Assembly: GCA_009930475.1 (NCBI GenBank)
Contig: RZYC01000019.1
Span: 1-56,284, forward strand
Direction of reading: 5' to 3'
Source: Spartobacteria bacterium
Lineage (GTDB): Bacteria > Verrucomicrobiota > Kiritimatiellia > RZYC01
DNA length: 56,284 nt
Part shown: in pieces, positions 25,238 through 33,372 of the stretch
Numbering within the stretch: position 1 is the stretch's first letter
Layout: the number at the start of each line of letters is the position of its first letter
Position numbers and translations under genes: made by a program
Notes under the pieces: model-generated
Told to the model about the DNA's origin: nothing
Seen by the model: the letters and a program-made list of their open reading frames with translations, nothing else
Database searches by the model: none

Positions 25238-26224
25238 TCAGAAACGTGTTACGGGTCGATGACAATAGGGGGTCGTTCCTTTGTGTTCGTAGTAATCCTG
25301 ATGATAGTCTTCTGCGGGCCAAAAATCGCCGGCCGGTACAAGCTCCGTGGCTATTTCCATACCCTTCATCGTCAGTTGATCGATTAACTGTTGCGCTGTC
25401 TTTTTTTGATCCTCATTAAAGTAGAAAATTGCCGACCTGTATTGATCCCCGTAATCAGGGCCCTGACGGTCTACCTGCGTGGGATCATGAATCTCAAAAA
25501 ACGCACGGAGTACGGCCTCGTACGTGGTCTCGGAAGGGTCAAATTCCACCAAAACCGCCTCGGCATGTCCGGTTGTTCCGCTGCATACCTGCCGGTAGGA
25601 GGGGTTTTCTGTGGCACCGCCTGTATAACCTGCGGTTGTTTCCATGACGCCGGGGTGGCGAATAAGCCAGTATTCTACGCCCCAGAAACAGCCTCCTGCA
25701 ATCAGTGCTTTTTGTGTGGCTGCTGCCGGAATAAACTGAAGTGAAATGGAATTAACGCAATGGCGTATATTTTTTTCCGTCAGCCCTTCGCCCAAAAAGA
25801 CATGCCCTAAATGTCCGCCGCATTGATTACAGAGAATCTCCGTTCTCCTGCCGTCCGCATCGGTCTGGCGCCGCACCGCACCGGATATTTCGTCGTCAAA
25901 ACTGGGCCAGCCGCACATGGATTTAAATTTGTCGTCGGACGTATAGAGCGGGGCACCGCATTTGCGGCAGGCATAATACCCGGTTTCATCATAATTCCAG
26001 TATTTGCCGCTAAAGGGACGTTCCGTTCCTTTATCTTCGATAACATATTTTTCTTCAAGGCTTAATGGTGGCATGTTCATGTGCGGACCCTCGGTTTTCG
26101 TGGTCAATTTATCAGATGATTCAGCTGATTTGGCAGCGCGAACCGCCACGCCGCAAAAGACTCCTGCCAGTATAACAAACAGCAGGCTGAGGCGTAATAT
26201 TGTAATGCGATATTTTGTTTTCAT
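25238..26224 (-). CDS. Exported MsrB-MsrA methionine sulfoxide reductase fusion
   Basis: A 328-residue two-domain repair enzyme that reduces both epimers of methionine sulfoxide. An N-terminal hydrophobic segment (LSLLFVILAGVFCGVAV) exports or anchors it to the periplasm. MsrB follows (about 45-165) with zinc-binding CRKC and CNQC pairs, CGWPSF and the catalytic Cys in RHCVNS. MsrA (about 170-315) has the catalytic GGCFWG, GYTGG and YRSAIF. The B-before-A order is the reverse of the more common MsrA-MsrB fusion. The start is taken at ATG 26224; a GTG at 26239 is also in frame. It probably protects envelope proteins from oxidation. Confidence 0.93.
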   Translation of the reverse strand: MKTKYRITILRLSLLFVILAGVFCGVAVRAAKSAESSDKLTTKTEGPHMNMPPLSLEEKYVIEDKGTERPFSGKYWNYDETGYYACRKCGAPLYTSDDKFKSMCGWPSFDDEISGAVRRQTDADGRRTEILCNQCGGHLGHVFLGEGLTEKNIRHCVNSISLQFIPAAATQKALIAGGCFWGVEYWLIRHPGVMETTAGYTGGATENPSYRQVCSGTTGHAEAVLVEFDPSETTYEAVLRAFFEIHDPTQVDRQGPDYGDQYRSAIFYFNEDQKKTAQQLIDQLTMKGMEIATELVPAGDFWPAEDYHQDYYEHKGTTPYCHRPVTRF

Positions 26225-26454
26225 GCTTACACCATACACCTGGATCGGTGAGCCTGCTTATTATTTAGTTATTACTCGGCTGGAAGCGACCGAATCTTTG
26301 CCATTTTCATGTAAATAAAGATTCATATTATTCCTTCCACCATATTATACTATCATCCATCAGATGAAACGTGCTGCGTTTCAGTGTATTTGGTTATTCC
26401 TTGGGCAGGTATGAAACAGGTTGGATAAGAGATAATATAAGGGACATTAGTTTG

Positions 26455-29106
26455 ATGGACAAAGGGGCCGGAGTGACGAGACTGCTGTGTATTCGTAATC
26501 GTTTAATAACTGTTTATTTACTGGGGATTACCCTTATTTTACTGATCTTTGGTTCGGCATTGATTTACGCATCTCATAAGGCGGTAAAAGATCAGGAAAA
26601 GGCTTTTAACCAGCAGCAGGCCTTGCAGACAATGCTCGTGAAACAGGCTTTTGAAGATCATATCGCCATGTTGTCTGGGCATGTGCGTTTATTGGCGAAA
26701 TGGTGCGCAAGTCAGGTTCGCGAACTTCCGGCCACGTTGTCAGCACTGGAAAATACCTGTGATTTTCAGCCGGCGCTGCATCCTGAAATCATGGCGTACG
26801 TCTATGTTGATCACGAGTCGGATGTTTTTCTTCGTCCACCGAAATCGGACTGCCCGGAATCGCTGCTCAAACAAATAGCACTACAGAGTTATGATAACTA
26901 TGAGCAGTCAGATCCCGACGCATCGTCGATGACACCCTATATTGCCCCGTTGTACGTGAGTGTGCATTATCAGTTGATGGCGATTGTATGTCCGTTGCCG
27001 GAATCGGGCGGAATGAACGGAGCCATGGTCTGCCTGATTGATTTCCATCAGTTGTCTAAACGCTATGTGGGAGCCATGCGGTCGGGAAAATATGGTGCGG
27101 GGTATATGCTCAATGGACAGGGGACAGTGATTTACGATCATGAGGAGCACGTTATTGGTCGGAATGTGAAGGATGGCCTTCACGCAGATTATCCGGATCT
27201 GTTGCGCGTGGATCATCGTCTTCTGACTGAAGAATCGGGCATGGATCGTTATGAATTTACTGTGCAACGAGGCGGCGAAGTCCGCAAAAAACTGACGGCA
27301 TGGAATGCGTTCAATGCGGGGACAAATAAGCTGATCATTGCCTTGGCGGCACCCGATTCTGAAATCGATGCCGTTCTTTTCGGGCTGCGCATGCAGATCA
27401 TTCTGCTCATGTCGGTTTTTGTGGTCACGGTTCTCTTCAGTAGCGCGCTTTTTTATCATTTCAGGCAGAAAATGCTGGTTAAGCACGCAAAAATGCTGGA
27501 GCAGATGGTGGATGAACGAACCCATGAACTGGCCGAAAGCGAGGAAAAGTTTTCTACGATGTTTCGATCTGGCCCCACGGTTATCGTGCTTCAAGCACTG
27601 GATAACGGAGAGCTGCTTGACGTAAATCAGGCGTTTGTCGAAAAATGTGGTATGGATGCGTCGGAGGTGATCGGCAAGACGCCGACGGAGTTGAAGCTGT
27701 GGGCCGATCCGGAAAAAGAAATGATCATGCGCAATCATGTACAGACGTCCGGTCGCGTGGAGTCAGGTGAAGCGTTTTTTCGCATCGCAGATGGTCGCAT
27801 TGTACCTGCGGTCTGGTCTGCGGAGAAAGTTCGCATAAAAAACAGAGATTGCGTCCTGTTTTCTGCCTACGACATATCCGAGCGAATGAAAGCGGAAGCG
27901 GAACGGCGGCACATGGAAATTCAGATGCAGCAAATTCAGCGTCTGGAGAGTCTTGGTGTTTTGGCCGGCGGCATAGCCCATGATTTCAGCAATTTGCTGG
28001 GTGCCCTGTTTGGTAATATTGATTTGGCGTGTCATTTTATTCGTACCAATTCCATTGAAAAAGCCGAAGATGTGCTGGGTAAAGCCATGAGCGTCTTTCA
28101 GAGAGCCAAAGATTTAACGCAGCAGCTGTTAACCTTTTCCAAAGGCGGGGTGCCATCAACGCGTCTTGTTGCTGTGGAACCCCTGTTACGGAAAAATGCC
28201 CGATTTGTTCTGGGCGGAACCAATGTGTCGGCTGTGTTCCATATTGCAGATGATTTATGGAACTGTGAACTGGATGTAAGTCAATTTGACCGAGCCATTG
28301 ATAATCTTCTGATCAACGCCCTGCAGGCGATGGCCCCGGACAGTGGCACGGTGACCTTCACTGCGGAAAATGTCCAACATACGCAGGAGCTTCCTCATTT
28401 ACTTCGTGACCGGCAGTGCATTCGTATACAGATTACGGATACAGGTCCGGGTATCCCGCCAGATATTGCGGCGAATATTTTTGATCCGTTTTTCACGACA
28501 AAGGCCTCGGGCAGCGGGCTCGGTTTGGCGACCGCCTTTTCCATCATATCCAAACATGAGGGAGTGATCGAACTGGATGCCCATGCTGCGCAAACCACCT
28601 TTGTGATATATCTGCCGGCGACGCATGAAGCGGCGGACGTGGAAGAAGATGAACAGCAGCAGATGATCTGCGGTCGTGGTCGCGTTCTTGTGATGGATGA
28701 TGAAGGGCCGGTTCGGGAATTTATGCGCATGGTATTAGAGGAGGGTGGCTTTGAAATAGGTGAGGCGGCAGATACCGAAGAGGTGCTGGCGCGCCATCTT
28801 GAATCCATTCAGTCCCCGCCGTACTATGATTACATCATTTTAGATCTGGTTATTCCCGGGGGAGAGGGCGGCAAAGATGTTGCGCCGATAATCAGGAAAC
28901 GGCAGGAGAACGTGATTCTGATTGCCACCAGCGGCTATTCTGATGATCCCGTTATGGCCGATCCACACTCATTCGGGTTTGACTATGTGTTGCGAAAGCC
29001 TTTCATTGCCAAAGATATAATGCAGTGCTTGCTTACAGCACGGGGCGCTGCGGTCCAGGCAGATGAAATGAGCCGAGCTGATTGCGGCGGGGGCGCAGGG
29101 ACATAG
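26455..29106 (+). CDS. Hybrid sensor histidine kinase (Cache-PAS-HisKA-HATPase-REC)
   Basis: An 883-residue inner-membrane sensor. TM1 (about 12-40), a periplasmic double-Cache-like domain (about 45-300, including GYMLNGQGTVIYDHEEHVIG), TM2 (IILLMSVFVVTVLFSSALFY), a PAS domain (about 350-470), then the kinase. The kinase has GGIAHDFSNLLGALFGNI with the phospho-accepting His, the N-box NLLINALQAM, DTGPGIP and GSGLGLAT. A C-terminal receiver has VMDDE, IILDLVIPGG with the phospho-acceptor Asp, and LRKPF. ATG 26455 is preferred because AGGGA lies upstream and the TM1 region follows; the frame is open to 26371. No response regulator with a DNA-binding domain lies next to it. It may signal to the adjacent hydrogenase operon, but that is a guess. 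Confidence 0.88.
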   Translation: MDKGAGVTRLLCIRNRLITVYLLGITLILLIFGSALIYASHKAVKDQEKAFNQQQALQTMLVKQAFEDHIAMLSGHVRLLAKWCASQVRELPATLSALENTCDFQPALHPEIMAYVYVDHESDVFLRPPKSDCPESLLKQIALQSYDNYEQSDPDASSMTPYIAPLYVSVHYQLMAIVCPLPESGGMNGAMVCLIDFHQLSKRYVGAMRSGKYGAGYMLNGQGTVIYDHEEHVIGRNVKDGLHADYPDLLRVDHRLLTEESGMDRYEFTVQRGGEVRKKLTAWNAFNAGTNKLIIALAAPDSEIDAVLFGLRMQIILLMSVFVVTVLFSSALFYHFRQKMLVKHAKMLEQMVDERTHELAESEEKFSTMFRSGPTVIVLQALDNGELLDVNQAFVEKCGMDASEVIGKTPTELKLWADPEKEMIMRNHVQTSGRVESGEAFFRIADGRIVPAVWSAEKVRIKNRDCVLFSAYDISERMKAEAERRHMEIQMQQIQRLESLGVLAGGIAHDFSNLLGALFGNIDLACHFIRTNSIEKAEDVLGKAMSVFQRAKDLTQQLLTFSKGGVPSTRLVAVEPLLRKNARFVLGGTNVSAVFHIADDLWNCELDVSQFDRAIDNLLINALQAMAPDSGTVTFTAENVQHTQELPHLLRDRQCIRIQITDTGPGIPPDIAANIFDPFFTTKASGSGLGLATAFSIISKHEGVIELDAHAAQTTFVIYLPATHEAADVEEDEQQQMICGRGRVLVMDDEGPVREFMRMVLEEGGFEIGEAADTEEVLARHLESIQSPPYYDYIILDLVIPGGEGGKDVAPIIRKRQENVILIATSGYSDDPVMADPHSFGFDYVLRKPFIAKDIMQCLLTARGAAVQADEMSRADCGGGAGT

Positions 29107-29111
29107 CGACG

Positions 29112-29131
29112 CCCGATGTATATCCATCGGG
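29112..29131 (+). terminator. Hairpin after the histidine kinase gene
   Basis: CCCGATG-tatatc-CATCGGG forms a 7-bp GC-rich stem six bases after the kinase stop. Only a weak T-rich tail follows, so it is a possible terminator. Confidence 0.5.
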
Positions 29132-29180
29132 TTCATCCATCATAGACGGGATAAATAGAAATGCGATATAAATATATCGA

Positions 29181-29208
29181 TTGACATATATCGATATGTG
29201 TGTATCTT
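29181..29208 (+). promoter_or_regulatory. Promoter region of the Rex-hydrogenase operon
   Basis: TTGACA (29181-29186) and TATCTT (29203-29208) with 16 bases between. They lie 25 bases before the ATG of rex. The spacer carries ATATCGAT, which also occurs as ATATATCGAT just upstream of the -35, giving a direct repeat with self-complementary halves. A degenerate TGTG...CAC arrangement overlaps the -10 and could be a Rex site, but it is not a clear match to the known palindrome. Confidence 0.55.
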
Positions 29209-29232
29209 ATTCACGAAAAACAAGGAGGATAT

Positions 29233-29877
29233 ATGACGAATACGGGATTGCCTCGGACAGCCGGTGTACCGACATTAAAACGGCTGCCTCTCTATTTACG
29301 ATATATGCGCGAACTGAAAACCCAGGGATGCGAGTATGCATCGGGTGCTGTGGTGGCCAGAGATTTATGTCTCGATCCCATTGTTGTTCGTAAAGATCTG
29401 GCGATAACTGGCGTGGTCGGAAAGCCGCGAATGGGGTTTCCGGTTAATGAACTGATTGAAGCGATTCAATTGTTTTTGGGCTGGAGCAATACCACCGACG
29501 CGTTTCTTGTCGGTGCCGGGCATATGGGCAAAGCATTGCTGGGCTATCAGGGATTTCGTCAGTATGGCTTGTCGATTGTGGCCGGATTTGACTCCGACCC
29601 CGCGTTGATCGGAACCAACATTCACGGAAAAAATATTCTCGATGTGAATGAAATGCCCATTCTTGCACAAAGAATGCATGTGCAGCTGGGGATTCTTACG
29701 GTCTCTGCCGAGGCGGCGCAGGACGTGGCCGAGATGATGGTTGCCGCCGGTTTTCGCGGTATATGGAATTTTACTCCCGTGCGGCTGGATGTGCCGTCGC
29801 ACGTGATCTTGCAGAGGGAAGATCTGGCGTCCAGCTTGGCGGTCTTGTCGCACAAGCTGTACGTTAATCAAAAATAA
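29233..29877 (+). CDS. rex: Redox-sensing transcriptional repressor Rex
   Basis: A 214-residue NADH/NAD+-sensing repressor. The N-terminal winged helix includes LYLRYMRELK and VVARDLCLDPIVVRKDL. The C-terminal Rossmann domain has VGAGHMGKALLGY (dinucleotide-binding glycines), IVAGFDSDPALIG and GIWNFTPVRLDVP, all typical of Rex. The ATG at 29233 has a near-perfect ribosome-binding site (AAGGAGG). As first gene of the hydrogenase operon it probably represses itself and the hydrogenases when NADH is low, linking H2 production to reductant supply. Other targets are not visible here. Confidence 0.95.
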   Translation: MTNTGLPRTAGVPTLKRLPLYLRYMRELKTQGCEYASGAVVARDLCLDPIVVRKDLAITGVVGKPRMGFPVNELIEAIQLFLGWSNTTDAFLVGAGHMGKALLGYQGFRQYGLSIVAGFDSDPALIGTNIHGKNILDVNEMPILAQRMHVQLGILTVSAEAAQDVAEMMVAAGFRGIWNFTPVRLDVPSHVILQREDLASSLAVLSHKLYVNQK

Positions 29878-29883
29878 AGGACA

Positions 29884-30153
29884 ATGATGAAACATCAGAT
29901 TGTAATTTGCATGGGCAGCTCGTGTTTTGCACGGGGAAATGATGAAAATCTTGCAACCATTCAGCATTATCTTTCAGAAAATAAACTGGAAGCAACGGTG
30001 CATTTGGTGGGGAGCCGCTGCGAAGGAAAATGTTCGTCGGGACCTATTTTATCGATTGATGACACCGTACACAAACAGGTGACTCCTGACCGGGTGATTG
30101 ACGTGCTGAATGTGCATTTCAGCGGCCTTATTGCCGGAGCAGATAATGAATGA
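29884..30153 (+). CDS. Thioredoxin-like 2Fe-2S ferredoxin (NuoE/HydC-like), first copy
   Basis: An 89-residue protein with the C-x4-C ... C-x3-C arrangement (CMGSSC near residues 10-15, RCEGKC near 50) of thioredoxin-like 2Fe-2S ferredoxins related to the C-terminal domain of NuoE and HydC. It probably carries electrons to or from the hydrogenase-like protein encoded next, whose start overlaps by eight bases. It lacks the N-terminal helical domain of true NuoE, and no NuoF/HydB flavoprotein gene is present in the window. Confidence 0.85.
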   Translation: MMKHQIVICMGSSCFARGNDENLATIQHYLSENKLEATVHLVGSRCEGKCSSGPILSIDDTVHKQVTPDRVIDVLNVHFSGLIAGADNE

Positions 30154-31897
30154 GAAATACCCCGTATTCACCACCGAAACGGAATGTCAGGATTGTTACA
30201 AGTGTCTGCGCAGCTGTCCGGTAAAAGCGATTAAAATTGAGAAAGCCCGTGCGGCGGTCATGGCGGATATGTGCATTGCATGCGGACGCTGTGTGGCGGT
30301 TTGCCCGGCCGGCGCGAAGAAAATTCGCAGGGATCTTTCTAAAGTCAAACGGCTACTGAATGCAGGAAGAAAGGTATATGTATCCCTCGCTCCGTCTTAT
30401 GCGGGGGTTATGCGCGGCTGGACGGATCAGAAATTGATCGCCGCTCTGAAAAAACTTGGTGTGACCGGGGTCAGTGAAACGGCGCTAGGTGCGCAGCTGG
30501 TCAGTCGTCAGGTGTCCAGAGAAATGGCGGAAAACAAGACGAGAAAGCTGTACCTGTCCACGGCCTGTCCCGCCGCAGTGGACTATATTGTGAAATATCG
30601 TCCAGAGCTTAAAAAATGGCTGACAGAATGGTTGTCGCCAATGATCGCTCACGCGCGGTTATTGCATCGCACCTATGGCGATGAGGCGGCGGTGGTTTTT
30701 ATTGGCCCCTGCGTGGCAAAGAAAAAAGAAGCAGATGAATTTTACCACGATGTGGATGCCGCTATTACCTTTGATGAGCTGAAGGACTGGCTTGAAGAAA
30801 GCGGTCTGTCTCCGCAGTCGGTGGCTGAGCATGCGGACGCCGCTTTTGTGCCGGAAACATCGCATGAAGGGGCGATCTATCCCGTAGCCGGCGGCATGAT
30901 CGAGACATTGAAGGCGCTGGGACAGGGCAAAGGGGGCGGGATGGTAACGGTGTCGGGCATGGATTATATGCAGCAGGCCTTTGCCGTATTGGATGCAGAT
31001 AAATTGACTCATCCGGTATTTATGGAGCTGCTGGCCTGCGAAGGTGGTTGTGTCAACGGTCCGGGATGCGGGATCGGGAATGAAGTGCTTTTAAATGAAT
31101 TGGAAATTCGCAGCAGGGTTGATGTCGGCAACCTGGCGGAATCCGCTGTCGCCGTTCCTGATATTTCGCGTAAGATCGAAGGCATGACGGCCAGAACCTC
31201 GAAGTATACGGTCACGGAAATCGAATCAGCACTGCATGCGGTGGGAAAATACGAACCTCTCGATGAATTGAACTGCGGCGGTTGCGGCTATGATACGTGC
31301 AGAGCCTTTGCAGAAGGATTGCTGGAAGGGCGTGCCGAACCGTCGATGTGTTTATCTTTTTTACGTCGTCAGGTGCAGAAAAAAGCCAATGCGCTGTTGC
31401 GCTGTATGCCGTCCGGCGTGGTGATTGCCGATGCGCAGTTGCATGTGGTGGAATGTAATCGCAATTTTGCTATGCTCTTCGGCGATGAAACCCTCATGAG
31501 TTATGATATTCGTCCGGGACTGGAAGGTGCCAGCCTCGATAAAATCGTTCCTTTTGTCGATGTCTTTCATGATGTTCTGCGCAACGAAACGGAGTATCGC
31601 AACGACATGATGCGGGTGGGCAGCAAACTGTTGCGCGTAACCGTCTTCAGTATCGATCCCCACCAGATTGTTGGCTGCATTATTTTGGATGTGACCCGTA
31701 CAGAACTCCGCCGCGAACAGATTGCTCAGCGTGCCAGAGAGGTGATCAATAAGAATTTGGTAACCGTGCAGGAAGTCGCCTGCAAGCTCGGTGAACATAT
31801 GGCCGATACGGAGATTCTTCTGCGGTCTATTGCAGAAGATTATGCCGGCGATGAAGAATTCAAGCATCGCCAGAAACTCATCGGAATGGATGAATAG
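30146..31897 (+). CDS. Sensory-type [FeFe]-hydrogenase with PAS domain (HydS-like)
   Basis: A 583-residue protein. Two 4Fe-4S ferredoxin clusters (CQDCYKCLRSCP and CIACGRCVAVCP) are followed by a hydrogenase H-cluster domain. Its ligand motifs are STACPAAVD, IGPCVAKKKEAD and ELLACEGGC. In the first, the proton-shuttle cysteine of the usual TSCCP is alanine, as reported for sensory group C enzymes. An additional Fe-S domain (NCGGCGYDTCRAF, about residues 385-430) and a PAS domain (about 435-545) with a C-terminal helix follow. It most likely binds H2 as a signal rather than turning it over quickly. The likely output partner is the phosphatase encoded directly downstream. The ATG at 30146 overlaps the previous gene's end. 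Confidence 0.9.
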   Translation: MNEKYPVFTTETECQDCYKCLRSCPVKAIKIEKARAAVMADMCIACGRCVAVCPAGAKKIRRDLSKVKRLLNAGRKVYVSLAPSYAGVMRGWTDQKLIAALKKLGVTGVSETALGAQLVSRQVSREMAENKTRKLYLSTACPAAVDYIVKYRPELKKWLTEWLSPMIAHARLLHRTYGDEAAVVFIGPCVAKKKEADEFYHDVDAAITFDELKDWLEESGLSPQSVAEHADAAFVPETSHEGAIYPVAGGMIETLKALGQGKGGGMVTVSGMDYMQQAFAVLDADKLTHPVFMELLACEGGCVNGPGCGIGNEVLLNELEIRSRVDVGNLAESAVAVPDISRKIEGMTARTSKYTVTEIESALHAVGKYEPLDELNCGGCGYDTCRAFAEGLLEGRAEPSMCLSFLRRQVQKKANALLRCMPSGVVIADAQLHVVECNRNFAMLFGDETLMSYDIRPGLEGASLDKIVPFVDVFHDVLRNETEYRNDMMRVGSKLLRVTVFSIDPHQIVGCIILDVTRTELRREQIAQRAREVINKNLVTVQEVACKLGEHMADTEILLRSIAEDYAGDEEFKHRQKLIGMDE

Positions 31898-31924
31898 AAT
31901 GCAACGCAACGTAATGGCTGTAAA

Positions 31925-33094
31925 ATGACTGCACTATTTAAAGAAGTAGAATTCTGCCAAACCCGCAAATTTACAGAACAGATCTGCGGCGATGCTTTTA
32001 TGTCGCGCAAAGAGGAGAATGATCGAATTATCACTGTGCTCTCCGACGGATTGGGCAGCGGCGTAAAAGCGAATATTCTCGCCTCCATGACGGCCACCAT
32101 GGCACTGAAATTTATCGCCAGCGATTTTGATTTTATGCATTGTGCAGAAATCATGGTCAACGCCCTTCCGGTCTGTCAGGTACGCAAAATCGGCTACGCT
32201 ACCTATACCATCGTGGACTGTCGCAAAGATGGAACGGCACGCGTTATTGAACAGGGCAACCCTGCTTTTCTGTTTATTCGTAACGGGGAACTATGTGAAC
32301 TTCCCTGTACGACGAGGGAGAAACGTCCCGACGATTACCGAAAATTATCTTTCTATGAATTTAAAACACAGCCCGAAGACCGCATCGTTTTTTTCTCCGA
32401 CGGGATTACCGAATCAGGTCTGGGCACGCCTATATATCCCCTGGGATGGCGTCGTTCCGGCTGTGCTGATTTTGTTGTCGATCAGGTCAAAAAACAACCT
32501 TCGATATCCGCCCGCCGGCTGGCTGCAGATGTAATCAGGGAAGCGCGTCACAAAGAACGCGGCTGGCAGGCGGGCGATGATATGACCTGCGCAGTGATAT
32601 ATTTTCGAAATCCGCGCCATACCCTGATTCTTACCGGCCCGCCCTTTGATGAAGAACGCGACGTGGAATATGCCGAACTCATCGAGCAGTATCCCGGTAA
32701 AAAGGTCATTTGCGGCGGAACCAGTGTGAACATTGTATCGCGCCTGCTCCATCGGGATATTACAACGGATTTACGTAAAGTACAACGCGGTATGCCGCCG
32801 GTTTCCGAGATGGATGGAGTGGATTTGGTGACAGAAGGCATCTTGACGCTGACCAGTACGCTGCGCCGGCTGAACAATGAGGAACGCGCAGGAAACGGCG
32901 ATGCCGCCGATCAATTGGTAGAAATGTTAAGAGAAAGCGATATCATCGATTTTGTCGTGGGAACACGTATCAACGAAGCCCATCAGGATCCGCGACTGCC
33001 CGTAGATCTCGATATTCGGCGAAATCTCGTGCGGCAGCTCGCAAAGACGTTAGAAGAGAAATATTTAAAACAGGTAACATTAAAATTCATATGA
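31925..33094 (+). CDS. SpoIIE-type PP2C serine phosphatase
   Basis: A 389-residue cytoplasmic protein. Residues ~15-230 are a SpoIIE/PP2C phosphatase domain with metal-binding aspartates in CGDAFMSR, VLSDGLGSG, FFSDGITESG and GDDMTCAVI. The C-terminal ~160 residues (starting near PRHTLILTGPPFDEERD) form a domain found with group C hydrogenase operons; its function is not known to me. It lies 27 bases after the sensory hydrogenase. By family it should dephosphorylate a serine on a partner protein such as a STAS-domain antagonist, passing on the H2 or redox signal. No such partner is encoded in the operon. Confidence 0.88.
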   Translation: MTALFKEVEFCQTRKFTEQICGDAFMSRKEENDRIITVLSDGLGSGVKANILASMTATMALKFIASDFDFMHCAEIMVNALPVCQVRKIGYATYTIVDCRKDGTARVIEQGNPAFLFIRNGELCELPCTTREKRPDDYRKLSFYEFKTQPEDRIVFFSDGITESGLGTPIYPLGWRRSGCADFVVDQVKKQPSISARRLAADVIREARHKERGWQAGDDMTCAVIYFRNPRHTLILTGPPFDEERDVEYAELIEQYPGKKVICGGTSVNIVSRLLHRDITTDLRKVQRGMPPVSEMDGVDLVTEGILTLTSTLRRLNNEERAGNGDAADQLVEMLRESDIIDFVVGTRINEAHQDPRLPVDLDIRRNLVRQLAKTLEEKYLKQVTLKFI

Positions 33095-33101
33095 GGCGGT
33101 C

Positions 33102-33359
33102 ATGAACAAAATAGTCGTTAAAATTTGCACAGGAACAACCTGCCACGTCATGGGCGGTGGTCATTTATTCGATTTGGAAGATCATATTCCTAAGGAAATA
33201 CAAGATCATATACAGATTGAGGCATCACGCTGTCTTGGCTACTGTACCCAAAAGGGCAGTGGACGCGCCCCCTTTGTTATGATCGACGACGTGGTGATGA
33301 CCGATGCAACAATTGATCGCATTGTTGCCGAGCTGAAGCGGCGAATAAATAACGTATAA
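33102..33359 (+). CDS. Thioredoxin-like 2Fe-2S ferredoxin, second copy
   Basis: An 85-residue protein with the same C-x4-C ... C-x3-C cluster layout as the first copy (CTGTTC near residue 9, RCLGYC near 44), but only loosely similar in sequence. It is preceded by a GAGG site and lies 13 bases before the catalytic hydrogenase gene, so it is likely the electron carrier or subunit of that enzyme. Confidence 0.85.
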   Translation: MNKIVVKICTGTTCHVMGGGHLFDLEDHIPKEIQDHIQIEASRCLGYCTQKGSGRAPFVMIDDVVMTDATIDRIVAELKRRINNV

Positions 33360-33372
33360 CACGAAGGATGCT

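Noticed and set aside
26908-27738. 276-residue minus-strand open frame
   Set aside because: It is antisense to the histidine kinase's sensor and PAS regions, with no family features.
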